Virus record (IMG/VR): IMGVR_UViG_3300042503_002008
Span: 1-38,062 of that record
Strand: one strand, 5' to 3'
DNA: 38,062 bases
Source: a virus
Positions 1 through 7,476 of the stretch are shown piece after piece. A model generated the notes under the pieces. That model had not been told where the DNA came from and did not search any database. It was given only the letters and a program-made list of their open reading frames with translations. The translations under genes and the position numbers were made by a program. Each line of letters begins with the position of its first letter. The first letter of the stretch is position 1.

Positions 1-99
1 CCGCTGCAGCCGATTCCCTGGCCGAATACCAACCCGTGGACAGGCAAGCCGTGGACAAGCGTGCCCTCTAGTGAACTCACCGCTAACCCAAGGAACTAA
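1..99 (+). CDS. 3' end of an upstream gene (uncertain frame)
   Basis: Frame 1 is open from the window edge to TAA at 97-99, two bases before the cupin start, and would encode a Pro/Trp/Thr-rich tail with the repeated element NPWTGKPWT. Frame 3 is also open, to TAG at 69-71, and gives a more ordinary tail ending in DKRAL. Codon use does not clearly separate the two. A gene probably ends here, but neither its frame nor its function can be decided from 99 bases. Confidence 0.3.
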   Translation, partial: PLQPIPWPNTNPWTGKPWTSVPSSELTANPRN

Positions 100-101
100 A
101 C

Positions 102-542
102 ATGCCCGCACCGAACGCCCGTTTCATTCTCAACGTCGAGCAGCGCGTCTACGTGGAGAAGTCCTGGGGCCACGAGGACTGGATCTACAACGGCCGTTAC
201 TGCGGCAAGAAACTGCATGTTAACAAGGGCAAAGAGTGCAGTTTTCATTACCACAAGGTCAAAGACGAGGTGATGTACGTGGAGTCTGGTAAAATCCAGC
301 TGACGTACGGCTGGGACGAGGATCTCTCCCACGCGGCGACGATCACGCTTACGCCCGACATGGCGTTCCACATTCCTCCGGGCATGTGGCACAAGTTTGC
401 GGGCATCGAGCAGTCTGTCATCACCGAGTTCAGCACGCATCACAACGACAAGGACGTCGTGCGCGCTGGACAGCAGAATGGCGCGGAGAACGACGATGAA
501 GAAGACGGCCCGACGGCAGCCTCGGATTCACGGAAGTCCTGA
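102..542 (+). CDS. Cupin-fold protein, sugar-phosphate-isomerase-like
   Basis: A 146-residue single-domain cupin. The first half resembles the C-terminal cupin of type II mannose-6-phosphate isomerase/GDP-mannose pyrophosphorylase: a WGHED stretch near residue 23, then the metal-binding motif with HYH around residues 48-50 and a Glu shortly after, and the second cupin motif PPGMWH near residue 95. In that family the His/Glu cluster binds a divalent metal and the enzyme acts on phosphosugars. The acidic tail (NDDEED) is outside the fold. AAGGA at 90-94 gives a good ribosome site. The downstream nucleotide-sugar and glycosyltransferase genes fit a role in sugar metabolism, but the substrate cannot be read from sequence and other small cupin functions remain possible. 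Confidence 0.75.
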   Translation: MPAPNARFILNVEQRVYVEKSWGHEDWIYNGRYCGKKLHVNKGKECSFHYHKVKDEVMYVESGKIQLTYGWDEDLSHAATITLTPDMAFHIPPGMWHKFAGIEQSVITEFSTHHNDKDVVRAGQQNGAENDDEEDGPTAASDSRKS

Positions 543-2694
543 GCGCGCATTTGGCGCGCAGCTGGCGTTTGCCCTGCACAAGCGCGCCTTCTCCAACGAC
601 GAGAAGAGCTTCACGCCAGCCGGTTCGGCAAAGCCCGCTGTGTCGCCCAGTTCCGCGACCGGCGGGCTTGCGCAGCCTCCAAAGCCTCCGGCGCCCATTA
701 AAGCGCCCACACCCCCCGCGCCGCCCAAGCCGCCCGGGCCGTCGCTCTGGGGCGATATGACGGCCAACGGCAAGCGCGTGGGCCTTGGCGTGCTGGGTTC
801 TGTGTCTGGTCTTGGCGCAACGGGCGGACTGGGCTTGATGAGCGGGGCAAACAAAGCCTGGAACGCCGTTACGCCGAAATCGTTGAATACGTCGCAAGGC
901 TGGACGCAGGGCCTCAATCAGGTTTATGACCAGACGGCCAACTTTGCCGAGAACTCGATCAAAGACGTCGTGGGCGGCCTGACTGGCGACAAGGACTACC
1001 ACACCAGCCGCATGCAGAACTCGCTCGAACAGGGCTGGAACGACCCGAGCGTTGACCCGGTCAGCCGCGCGATTGCGCAGACCTCTGCAGGCGTGGGCCA
1101 GAACGCGTGGACGGGCGCCACGTCGCTGTACGGCGGTAACGCCGCATTGAACGCGTTGGGCCGCTTGCCTGGTGTTGCCGCTGGCGGGCAGCTGCTCTCC
1201 AAGGCGCCTGGTTTCGCTCCTGTGACGCGCGCGACGTCTTACGCCACGGGCATGCCCATGGCGTCAAACTTGAATCAGGCGGGCATGTTAGCAAGCCAGA
1301 TGGGGCAGGCCGCGGTTGGCGCTGGAGCCACGGCGTATGACGGCCTGAATGCGGCACACGGCATCGAGAGTAATTACGCCGGAATGGTGCCGATGTTTGC
1401 GGCACAGCAGGGCCTGTCGAACGTAATTGGCGAAGACGCCGCCAACGTCGTGAACAGCTACGCGGGCGGGCGGTTCATGCAGGGCATGACACCCGGAGAG
1501 ATTGGCGTACAGATAGGTCTGCCTGCCGCGGTTGAAGTTGGCACGCGGCTGTATAGCCAGCCGCAGCCTGAACAGGTTGCAGCGCAATCACAAGGTCAGC
1601 CACAAACGGAACAGGCCGCGCCCAGCCCGTCGATCATGAGCGAGCCCGGACCGACTGGCTTGCCGCACGTTGATGCCGCCACGTACGCAGATCCTCAAGC
1701 GCGGAGTAACTTGTACGCCCGTGCGGTGAGTACGCCCCCGCCGCCAGAGCAAACCGCGGCGGTCCAGACCAGCATGGCAGCCGCAGCGCAGCCAGACGCA
1801 CCGCCAGAAGCCAAGCAGCAAGCGCAGTCGGACTTTCAGTCGTTCATGCAGCAGCAAGCTGACAGCAATCCGCAATTCAAAAGCGGCGCGGCGGATCTTG
1901 TGTCAGGCGACCCGGCGCGGCAGAACTCTCAAGCTGCACAAGCATTTCGGCAGCACCTGCAGACAGTCGGCAACGACGTGCAAGACGCGGAGCTGCAACG
2001 TCTGTACGCCGCTAACCCGAATCCCACGCCGCAGCAAGCGGGCGGGTTTGTCGCACAGGCCCAGGACGCTTGGAACAACCTTGGTCCGCATGGCCAGATG
2101 ATGGTGGGCCTGGGCGCGCCGCTTGCGTTGGCCGGTATGGCGATGTCGATGTTTGGGGACGAAGAAGGCGGCGGCATTCTGCCCATGCTGCTGAGCATTC
2201 TCGGACTTGGCATGGCGGGCCTGGGCGCAGCTGGTAGCGGCGTGATGGGCGACGGCGCGCAGCAGATGGTCGGTGGCGGCATTCGCAACTTCGCCAACAT
2301 GATGGGCGCGAAGATTCCCGAGGGCAACCAAGACTTGTCGGCACTGCTCAAGGGCCCAGATGCCGCGGTGAGCAGTGCCGGTGGCGGCTGGCGCGACGCC
2401 TTAGATATCAAAGGCAAGTTGCAGAAAGCCGAGCAGCTCAAGCAGCTCACCAGCATGCCGAGCTACTTGGCCATACCGTTGCTGCGCAATCTGGATCCCG
2501 AGCACATCAAGACGCCGCAGGACGCTCAAGCCGCCTATGCAAACGCAATGGCTCTGCGTCAACAGCTCGACAATCCCGAAAGTTCACTCGCAAAATCGCT
2601 TGCTACAGCGCAAACCATCGACCAGGGAATTAACAAAGCACAAGACGTTGCAACGGGCTGGTGGAATAAGGCAAAATCAACATTCGGAGGCTGA
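496..2694 (+). CDS. Large Ala/Gln/Pro-rich protein with hydrophobic segments, probable virion protein
   Basis: About 732 residues, no recognised enzymatic domain. The ATG at 496 is chosen because GGAG at 485-488 sits seven bases before it; the frame stays open upstream (ATG at 478 is possible), and the gene overlaps the end of the cupin gene. The N-terminus is basic (MKKTARRQPR) and is followed by a proline-rich linker with repeated PPKPP/PPAPP units. A Gly/Leu-rich hydrophobic stretch lies near residues 94-110. The long centre is rich in Gln and Ala, and around residues 540-590 there is a pair of strongly hydrophobic Gly/Met/Leu segments. This low-complexity layout, shared with proteins at 18207, 24249 and 24946, is typical of internal virion or injected proteins of large phages. 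That role is inference. Confidence 0.55.
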   Translation: MKKTARRQPRIHGSPERAFGAQLAFALHKRAFSNDEKSFTPAGSAKPAVSPSSATGGLAQPPKPPAPIKAPTPPAPPKPPGPSLWGDMTANGKRVGLGVLGSVSGLGATGGLGLMSGANKAWNAVTPKSLNTSQGWTQGLNQVYDQTANFAENSIKDVVGGLTGDKDYHTSRMQNSLEQGWNDPSVDPVSRAIAQTSAGVGQNAWTGATSLYGGNAALNALGRLPGVAAGGQLLSKAPGFAPVTRATSYATGMPMASNLNQAGMLASQMGQAAVGAGATAYDGLNAAHGIESNYAGMVPMFAAQQGLSNVIGEDAANVVNSYAGGRFMQGMTPGEIGVQIGLPAAVEVGTRLYSQPQPEQVAAQSQGQPQTEQAAPSPSIMSEPGPTGLPHVDAATYADPQARSNLYARAVSTPPPPEQTAAVQTSMAAAAQPDAPPEAKQQAQSDFQSFMQQQADSNPQFKSGAADLVSGDPARQNSQAAQAFRQHLQTVGNDVQDAELQRLYAANPNPTPQQAGGFVAQAQDAWNNLGPHGQMMVGLGAPLALAGMAMSMFGDEEGGGILPMLLSILGLGMAGLGAAGSGVMGDGAQQMVGGGIRNFANMMGAKIPEGNQDLSALLKGPDAAVSSAGGGWRDALDIKGKLQKAEQLKQLTSMPSYLAIPLLRNLDPEHIKTPQDAQAAYANAMALRQQLDNPESSLAKSLATAQTIDQGINKAQDVATGWWNKAKSTFGG

Positions 2695-2724
2695 CGCTCG
2701 TTAAGGTCGCGCAAGGAGGTGACG

Positions 2725-3255
2725 ATGTACGAAGTTGCCTATGTCGCGCTGGCTTGGCTGGCGTCGGACCTTGTGACGGGCTTTGTGCACTGGGTGGAAG
2801 ATCGATACGGAAATCCCGCGTGGCCGGTCATTGGCAAGCACGTCATTGCGCCGAACATTCTGCATCACACAGATCAGCGGGCGTTTCTAGTCGGCGGTTT
2901 CTTTGAGCGGAACTGGACGACACTGTTGCCAGCACTGACGATTGCTGCTGGCTTTGCCTGTGTCGGCTGGTACTGGTTCGCTCTGGTGGCGGGGTTCTCG
3001 GCGTTTGCGAACGAAGTGCACGCGTGGAGTCACCAGAAGTGCAGCCGCGGTATCCGTGGTTTGCAGCTGCTGGGGCTGCTGTGTTCTCAGGAAGACCACG
3101 CGCGGCACCATGAACGCCCGTTTGACTGCTATTACTGCGTCATGACGGGCTATCTGAATCCAGTTCTGTCCTTCATTCGGTTTTGGCCCGGCCTGGAGCT
3201 GTTGCTCGGTTATCCGACCGGCATCTGGCCGCGCAAAGAAAGAGAGCACGCATGA
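2725..3255 (+). CDS. CarF/TMEM189 (Kua)-type lipid desaturase
   Basis: A 176-residue polytopic membrane protein whose histidine pattern matches the CarF/TMEM189 (PEDS1) lipid-desaturase family. Visible elements are VHWVED (H22), NILHH (H47, H48), NEVHAWSH (H99, H103) and EDHARHHERPFDCYYC (H125, H128, H129), then a TGYLNP turn. Eight histidines in this layout are the expected di-metal ligands. Characterised members introduce the vinyl-ether double bond of plasmalogens, acting on 1-O-alkyl ethanolamine phospholipids. Hydrophobic segments lie near residues 1-20, 65-95 and 143-163. AGGAGG at 2714-2719 selects ATG 2725 over the in-frame GTG at 2719. The 3' end overlaps the next gene by ATGA. The family call is firm; substrate and function in infection are unknown. 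It could be an auxiliary gene altering host membrane lipids. Confidence 0.85.
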   Translation: MYEVAYVALAWLASDLVTGFVHWVEDRYGNPAWPVIGKHVIAPNILHHTDQRAFLVGGFFERNWTTLLPALTIAAGFACVGWYWFALVAGFSAFANEVHAWSHQKCSRGIRGLQLLGLLCSQEDHARHHERPFDCYYCVMTGYLNPVLSFIRFWPGLELLLGYPTGIWPRKEREHA

Positions 3256-4094
3256 GCACGAACTTTCGCGATATCTACACGCAGTGGACGCAGAAGCAAG
3301 CAATGCTGTCCTTCGTCATGAAGTCCGCGCGTTGCTGGGCGGGTTACGAGCCGGTCCCGGGCAAAGCGCCTTACAGCGAAGACTCGTGCCGCCCCAAGGG
3401 CAGCAAAAAGAAGAAAGCGCCGAGCGAGAAGAAAGCAGGCCAGCCGTATTCGGGCCCGTACAGCAGTACGGCGTTTGACTCGGCGCACGCCGCGCAGCAG
3501 CTGGGCATGCCCGCGTCGGCAGCTCCGCAACAGGTCTACAACCGGATGATGTACAAACATCGAAACGGACAGTTTACGCCGTCGCAGTTTTCGGCGTTTC
3601 ACTCCAAGTACAACGGTTTGCCGCCGCAGTTCACTCCTCCTCAACCCGCGCCGGTCGCTGCTGCGCCGCAGCCAACCTCTGCGCCGTTAACTGCAATGAC
3701 GCAAAAAGCAGGCTCAAACGAATGCTGCGGCCCGGCGAGTGTGCCCGAGCACACGTCGCAGGAACCGACCAAGCAGATCACGCCCAAGCCCGCGGTGATC
3801 AGTCACAGCAAGCAGGTGCTGACCAGCGACCCGGCGCGTTTCGGCGCGTCGATCAAGGAAGCCATTGCGGGCGAAGGCAAGGGCGAGGAAAAGTACGAGC
3901 CGAAAGGCCCGAAGGCGCGCCTTGGCCAGAGCGTGTTCAATCACGTCGAGAAGAAGCACAAAGAAGAGCTGGATGGCGTGAAGCCGTCCCACGAGACGTC
4001 GAAGCACATCAGCGTGTCGCGCGCTGAGCCTGAAGAATCAGAAGACCTGCGAGCCGAGGAGGTGTTTCCGGACACGCGCCCCTACTCAGACTGA
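3252..4094 (+). CDS. Hypothetical hydrophilic, low-complexity protein
   Basis: 280 residues, not recognised. ATG 3252 overlaps the previous stop (ATGA), so the two genes are probably translationally coupled. An N-terminal 50 residues with Trp/Cys (SARCWAGYEPVPG) leads into a lysine cluster (GSKKKKAPSEKK). A short region, AAQQLGMPASAAPQQVYNRM, resembles a small helical module of the J-domain-like or SAP-like kind. A Pro/Gln linker follows, then a charged C-terminus rich in Lys and Glu. There are no membrane segments. It could be a scaffold or virion-associated protein. The start region carries a GATATC (3270) that does not match the longer repeated motif. Confidence 0.6.
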   Translation: MSTNFRDIYTQWTQKQAMLSFVMKSARCWAGYEPVPGKAPYSEDSCRPKGSKKKKAPSEKKAGQPYSGPYSSTAFDSAHAAQQLGMPASAAPQQVYNRMMYKHRNGQFTPSQFSAFHSKYNGLPPQFTPPQPAPVAAAPQPTSAPLTAMTQKAGSNECCGPASVPEHTSQEPTKQITPKPAVISHSKQVLTSDPARFGASIKEAIAGEGKGEEKYEPKGPKARLGQSVFNHVEKKHKEELDGVKPSHETSKHISVSRAEPEESEDLRAEEVFPDTRPYSD

Positions 4095-4102
4095 CAACAT
4101 GG

Positions 4103-4116
4103 ATAGATATCTTTGT
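4103..4116 (+). repeat. Directional GATATC motif, copy 1
   Basis: ATAGATATCTTTGT in the 52-base gap between 4094 and the phoH start at 4147. It is one of three copies outside or at the edge of coding sequence, and its position 31 bases before a start codon is the one most compatible with a promoter or operator role. Confidence 0.6.
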
Positions 4117-4146
4117 GGCTGACCTCCGGAAAGGACTCCGAGTGTT

Positions 4147-4860
4147 ATGCGAAAAACAACGCGTGCGGCAGGAAAGAAATCGTCCGAGAAAGCCGCGCGC
4201 CGCCAAGCGCGCCAGGAAACGAAAGAACAGCTGGTTCGCCAGCCGCTAGAGATCGAATGGCGCACGAAAGCTCAGGCAAAGGCCTGGGAGTTGGTCACGA
4301 ACCACGACCTCACGTTCTTGCTTGGCAGTGCAGGCTCCGGCAAGACGTTTGTCGCCATGGCCTACGCGATCAACGCGGTGCTCACGGGCCAGGCTGAAAA
4401 GATCGTCCTGACCCGGCCGATCGTGGACGCTGGCGAGAAGATGGGCTTTCTGCCCGGCGGTGTGGGCGATAAGGTCCATCCGTACATGCAGCCGCTGTAC
4501 GACGCCATGGACACGCTGCTTGGCAAGTGTTCTCCCAAGCGCGAGATAATCAACAAGGCGGTGATTCTTGCGCCGCTGTGCCACATGCGCGGCCGGACGT
4601 TCAACAACGCCGTCTGCGTGTTCGACGAGGCACAGAACGCCACGTACATGCAGTTCAAGCTGTTTCTGACGCGTCTGGGCGACAACAGCCGGTACATCGT
4701 CACGGGCGACCCCGACCAGAACGATTTGCCGTTCTCGCCCGCGCCGATCCGCGAAGTCGTCCGGAAACTTGAAGGCGGGCCCGGTATCGCCTCGTTCAAG
4801 TTTCTCAACAGCGACGTGGTGCGCCACCCGATCGTGGTGACTGTTTTGGAACGCCTCTGA
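4147..4860 (+). CDS. phoH: PhoH-family ATPase
   Basis: 237 residues. A basic N-terminal tail of about 30 residues precedes a P-loop ATPase domain with Walker A GSAGSGKT (60-67), the PhoH-typical strand ending LTRPIVDAGEKMGFLPG (88-104), Walker B VCVFDEAQN (D160, E161) and the sensor motif VTGDPDQ near 185-191. Length and motif order fit phage PhoH proteins, which are related to superfamily 1 helicase cores and are widespread in aquatic phages. The biochemical role in phage is not settled; RNA binding or helicase activity and phosphate-stress links are discussed for cellular homologues. AAAGGA at 4130-4135 is somewhat distant (11 bases) from ATG 4147. A GATATC-motif copy lies just upstream, and a possible promoter follows the gene. 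Confidence 0.92.
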   Translation: MRKTTRAAGKKSSEKAARRQARQETKEQLVRQPLEIEWRTKAQAKAWELVTNHDLTFLLGSAGSGKTFVAMAYAINAVLTGQAEKIVLTRPIVDAGEKMGFLPGGVGDKVHPYMQPLYDAMDTLLGKCSPKREIINKAVILAPLCHMRGRTFNNAVCVFDEAQNATYMQFKLFLTRLGDNSRYIVTGDPDQNDLPFSPAPIREVVRKLEGGPGIASFKFLNSDVVRHPIVVTVLERL

Positions 4861-4865
4861 GTTCC

Positions 4866-4893
4866 TTGACGGCTATACGCGTAGCGCTAAACT
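4866..4893 (+). promoter_or_regulatory. Possible sigma-70-like promoter
   Basis: TTGACG (4866-4871), 16 bases, then TAAACT (4888-4893), in the 76-base gap after phoH and 44 bases before the GTG start at 4937. The -35 matches five of six consensus bases and the -10 four of six. It would let host polymerase transcribe the following genes. No experimental support. Confidence 0.35.
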
Positions 4894-4936
4894 CTCCTTA
4901 CCGTAGAAATAGGTCTGCGGTCAAAGGACTGAATCT

Positions 4937-5461
4937 GTGAGCCCGCTTGAACTTGTGCAGTTGTTCGAAACAAAACTCAGCCTGATTGAGTTTCATGCCG
5001 CAGTTGCTTCTGCCACGCTCAGAATGGTCACGTCGAAGGCGCAGAAACTGAATTACGCCAAGTCGGACAGCCGCCGGTCGTTTATGACTCGGCTTGAAGA
5101 AGAAACAGCGGGCTGCGTTGCCGAGATGGCGTGGCATAAGCTGCTCAACCTGTTTTTCGTGCCCGCTATCAACACGTTTCACATCACGCCGGATTCGCTC
5201 GACGATATCGAGATTCGCGCTACAACAACGTCGACAAACCGGCTCATTGTTCGCGACGACGATCATCGCGAACGCCGATTTGTGTTCGCAATCACAGATG
5301 GCGAGTCTGTGCGTTTCGTCGGTTGGTGCTACGGCTACGAAGCGATGAAGCCGCAATGGCTGTGCAATCCAAACGACCAGCGCGAGAGTTGGTTTGTTCC
5401 TCAAGATGCGTTGCGGTCAATGGACACGTTGACGCTCGACTTGCTGGAAGAAGCCGTTTAA
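4937..5461 (+). CDS. Hypothetical protein, possible PD-(D/E)XK-type fold
   Basis: 174 residues starting at GTG 4937, with AAAGGA at 4923-4928 as ribosome site. The N-terminal half is helical (ETKLSLIEFHAAVASATLRM, then EEETAGCVAEMAWHKLL). A beta-rich part follows with DDIEIRATTTSTNRLIVRDD, FVFAITDG, VRFVGWCYGYEAMKPQW and a closing SWFVPQDALRSM. The sequence Glu helix, then D-x-E-I-R strand, then basic strand, recalls PD-(D/E)XK nuclease-like proteins found in phages and phage islands, and the WFVP ending is typical of that hypothetical group. The canonical catalytic lysine is not evident. The nuclease reading is only a suggestion. Confidence 0.6.
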   Translation: MSPLELVQLFETKLSLIEFHAAVASATLRMVTSKAQKLNYAKSDSRRSFMTRLEEETAGCVAEMAWHKLLNLFFVPAINTFHITPDSLDDIEIRATTTSTNRLIVRDDDHRERRFVFAITDGESVRFVGWCYGYEAMKPQWLCNPNDQRESWFVPQDALRSMDTLTLDLLEEAV

Positions 5462-5550
5462 CTACGTACATGGCCGTATTACGGGAGAGTCGCACGGAAA
5501 GCGGCCTGCTGTTGCGTGTCCTAACCGCGCGACCGGGTTTGTACCTGCGG

Positions 5551-5568
5551 AGTCAGCGGGGGCTGACT
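5551..5568 (+). other. Perfect 7-bp hairpin
   Basis: AGTCAGC / GGGG loop / GCTGACT, a perfect stem with a four-base loop, first of three adjacent hairpins. No T tract follows, so a simple intrinsic terminator is unlikely. Confidence 0.6.
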
Positions 5569-5569
5569 T

Positions 5570-5594
5570 GCACCTCATCAGACAGCCGAGGTGC
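5570..5594 (+). other. Perfect 7-bp hairpin, 11-base loop
   Basis: GCACCTC (5570-5576) pairs perfectly with GAGGTGC (5588-5594) around an 11-base loop. It begins one base after the preceding hairpin, so the two could stack coaxially in RNA. Confidence 0.55.
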
Positions 5595-5600
5595 CGGGAT

Positions 5601-5628
5601 GCGCGCGGAGATTGATATCTTTGCGCGC
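5601..5628 (+). other. 12-bp hairpin enclosing a GATATC motif
   Basis: Positions 5601-5612 pair with 5617-5628 around loop TGAT: six G-C pairs (GCGCGC/GCGCGC), two G-U pairs, then AGAT/ATCT. The GATATC core spans loop and right arm. The two G-U pairs mean the structure is stronger as RNA of the + strand than as a DNA cruciform. Confidence 0.6.
5611..5624 (+). repeat. Directional GATATC motif, copy 2
   Basis: ATTGATATCTTTGC, noncoding, 140 bases before the ferritin-like gene. With the next four bases it forms an 18-base exact match to copy 6 at 14995-15012. Confidence 0.6.
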
Positions 5629-5763
5629 TTAACGCTGGTTGCTGGGTTTTCCACGGTTGTCTGAGCCTTCCTTCGCCCTTACGCAACACGAGCACAAGCG
5701 GGACACGAGCGGTCCTGCTGCCAGCGCCCAGCCCGCCCGTTTCACTCTAACCAAGGAGTTTTT

Positions 5764-6297
5764 ATGAACCGCATGGACGCCATTCACACGCTGGTCAGCG
5801 ACCTGCAGAACGAGTACAGCCATCTGTTGTTCTACACGCGGCAGGCCAGCATTGTCGGGGGCATGCACGCCGCCGAGTATCGCGAGTTCTTCGAAAAAGC
5901 CGCCGCCAGCGAGCTGCAGCACGTGCTGGCGTTCCAGGACCGTATTCTCGGCCTGGCGCCCGACATCCGGCTGGGTGGCCATCCACTGGCCGTCGAGCTG
6001 CCGCGTTATGATGCACTGCGCGGATTGACGCCGTTCTTTCATCCTCACGAGGCGCTGGACCACGCGATTCAGCTTGAGACCGACGTCGCGCGGAACTACA
6101 CGCACACGATCCGGGCGCTGGACACCCCAAGCTACGCCGCATTTCCCGAAGCGACGTACCTCAAGATCTTCTACGAAGAACAGCTCAAGGATTCGTACGA
6201 GGATTGCGAACGCATGCGTCGTCTGCGCGCTAACTTCGTGGAGCAGCCGTACAATCGCAGCTGGCGCGACTGGACGCTGAAGTCTGCTGACGAATGA
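5764..6297 (+). CDS. Ferritin-like diiron protein (bacterioferritin-like)
   Basis: 177 residues, almost entirely helical. Candidate metal ligands are E17 (NEYSH), E50 and H53 (ELQHV), E105 (LETDV) and E138/E139 (FYEEQLKD). The spacing E17-E50-H53 equals that of the first bacterioferritin ligands (E18, E51, H54); the last His ligand is replaced by acidic residues (D143). Family members are four-helix bundles that bind two irons and store iron or handle oxygen or peroxide. AAGGAG at 5753-5758 gives a strong ribosome site. It stands after a long leader, 13 bases before the cytidylyltransferase gene. A rubrerythrin-like or purely structural four-helix role is possible; cage formation cannot be judged. 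Confidence 0.7.
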   Translation: MNRMDAIHTLVSDLQNEYSHLLFYTRQASIVGGMHAAEYREFFEKAAASELQHVLAFQDRILGLAPDIRLGGHPLAVELPRYDALRGLTPFFHPHEALDHAIQLETDVARNYTHTIRALDTPSYAAFPEATYLKIFYEEQLKDSYEDCERMRRLRANFVEQPYNRSWRDWTLKSADE

Positions 6298-6310
6298 CAA
6301 AGGAGCTTTT

Positions 6311-6757
6311 GTGGCACACGTCTACACCTGCGGCACGTTCGACCTGTTTCATCCCGGCCACATTTCGTTTCTGAAGCGTTGCTCGCGGCTGGCTGGGCCT
6401 GACGGCACGCTTACGGTCGGCTTGAACACCGACCAGTTCGTGTTTTCGTACAAGAAGCGGCGGCCGGTCATGCGGTTCGATGAGCGCTGGGAAATGCTCA
6501 AAGAATGCCAGTATGTCACCAAGGTTATTCGCAACGTGGCCGGTGCAGATCTTCGGCCGTCTATCAACGCGTGCAGCCCGCGCATAGATATCATTGCGGT
6601 CGGCTCAGACTGGGCGTGCAAGGACTACTTCGCCCAAACCGGCCTGAGTGACACGTGGCTCGACGGCAACAACATCTTGCTGGTGTACCTGCCCTATACG
6701 CAGGGCATTTCGACAAGCACGCTGCGTGAACGGATCCTGGCCGACGAAGCGGAGTAA
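6311..6757 (+). CDS. Cytidylyltransferase (nucleotidyltransferase superfamily)
   Basis: 148 residues from GTG 6311, preceded by AAAGGAG. The N-terminus TCGTFDLFHPGH holds the HxGH nucleotide-binding signature of the TagD/glycerol-3-phosphate and ethanolamine-phosphate cytidylyltransferase family, and ISTSTLRERI near the C-terminus is the matching signature. These enzymes make CDP-alcohols or nucleotide-sugars from CTP (or ATP) and a phosphorylated substrate. A Phe/Tyr-rich centre (SDWACKDYFAQTG) matches the substrate loop region. Position among glycosyltransferases suggests it activates a building block for a glycan; HldE-type ADP-heptose synthesis is an alternative given the GT9 genes downstream. 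The substrate is not decided. Copy 3 of the GATATC motif lies inside the gene. Confidence 0.85.
   Translation: MAHVYTCGTFDLFHPGHISFLKRCSRLAGPDGTLTVGLNTDQFVFSYKKRRPVMRFDERWEMLKECQYVTKVIRNVAGADLRPSINACSPRIDIIAVGSDWACKDYFAQTGLSDTWLDGNNILLVYLPYTQGISTSTLRERILADEAE
6584..6597 (+). repeat. Directional GATATC motif, copy 3
   Basis: ATAGATATCATTGC inside the cytidylyltransferase gene, read as I-D-I-I-A. Confidence 0.5.
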
Positions 6758-6762
6758 GTCGC

Positions 6763-7476
6763 GTGAAGAAAATTGCGCTGCACATCACGGGGTTTTTGCG
6801 GAACTACCAGTTCTTCACGCGCAGCGAGTTCTACAAGCGGCTCACCAGTGAGTTTGACTGCGATGCGTTTCTTACCGTGTGGGCGGAAGACGGCTACGGC
6901 AGCAACGCAACGTTCAAGTACACGGACAACTTGCTGTCATCGAGCGACATTTACGCAGAGTTCGGAAAACCGCTCGTGTGGCTCTGTCAGCGGAGGTTTT
7001 CCGCGCACAGGGCGCAGTTCGACTACGCGCCAGCGCAAAAGCTCTTGGCGTTAGAGCCACATGTACTGGAGAAATACCGGTCGAAGTTCTTCTGTGTGAA
7101 GCACATGCCGGTGCATCACTACGATGTGCACTTTCACACCCGGCCGGACGTCCTATGGACGCCGGAGCTGGTCGACGGGTGTCTCAAGGCGCTGGCCGAG
7201 TTTGACGCTGCCGCCGCGCCGCTGTTCACCAGTACCGACCTGTATCACCGCGAGGGCTGCTTTGGCGACACGTTTCAGATTGGCTCTAGCGCGCATATGG
7301 CGTGGCTGAAAGGCTTTCATGACAAGCTGTACGATCCGGCGTACTTGCAGCTAGATATTCCCGCAGTGCCCGAGCGCATTCTGGAGCACTATGCGAACGA
7401 GGCAGGGATTGCGCGCGAGCAGCTCCCCGGCACAATTGAGCTGAACAGGACGCGGTGGGCGCATGACAACGTATGA
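6763..7476 (+). CDS. Putative glycosyltransferase
   Basis: 237 residues from GTG 6763, with GGAG at 6751-6754. It opens with KKIALHITGFLRNYQFF, a strand and turn common in viral and bacterial glycosyltransferases that begin IALHISGQLR. A central strand leads to VHFHTRPDVLW near residues 121-131, equivalent to the RxRPD segment of that group. GSSAHMAWLKGF near residue 180 resembles the acceptor-side motif. The family is not named with certainty. Context supports glycan synthesis: it sits between a cytidylyltransferase and a methyltransferase, overlapping the latter by 14 bases. No signal peptide or membrane span, so probably cytoplasmic. Confidence 0.6.
   Translation: MKKIALHITGFLRNYQFFTRSEFYKRLTSEFDCDAFLTVWAEDGYGSNATFKYTDNLLSSSDIYAEFGKPLVWLCQRRFSAHRAQFDYAPAQKLLALEPHVLEKYRSKFFCVKHMPVHHYDVHFHTRPDVLWTPELVDGCLKALAEFDAAAAPLFTSTDLYHREGCFGDTFQIGSSAHMAWLKGFHDKLYDPAYLQLDIPAVPERILEHYANEAGIAREQLPGTIELNRTRWAHDNV

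Larger units (their letters stand above)
5462..5763. other. 302-base gene-free region with three consecutive hairpins
   Basis: No open frame here looks coding. Between 5551 and 5628 lie three stem-loops separated by 1 and 6 bases, the last containing a GATATC-motif copy. The remaining 130 bases hold no obvious structure until AAGGAG at 5753-5758, the ribosome site of the ferritin-like gene. It could be a structured RNA, a long regulated leader or an attenuator. Confidence 0.5.

Noticed and set aside
397-495. Upstream extension of the gene at 496 to 397
   Set aside because: It would overlap the cupin gene almost completely in its final third, and the ribosome site fits ATG 496.
2404-2409. Other GATATC sites (2404, 3270, 5204, 14583, 15299, 25027, 25996, 29278, 31495)
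   Set aside because: They carry the six-base core only and lack the flanking WWW/WWTG pattern, so they are not counted as copies of the directional motif.
4099-4122. A seven-codon open frame (MDRYLCG) before phoH
   Set aside because: No ribosome site and no neighbour that would need attenuation; the ATG probably belongs to the repeated motif's context by chance.
5462-5763. A tRNA or small ORF in the gene-free region
   Set aside because: No GTTC-type T arm with acceptor pairing, and the open frames have poor codon use.
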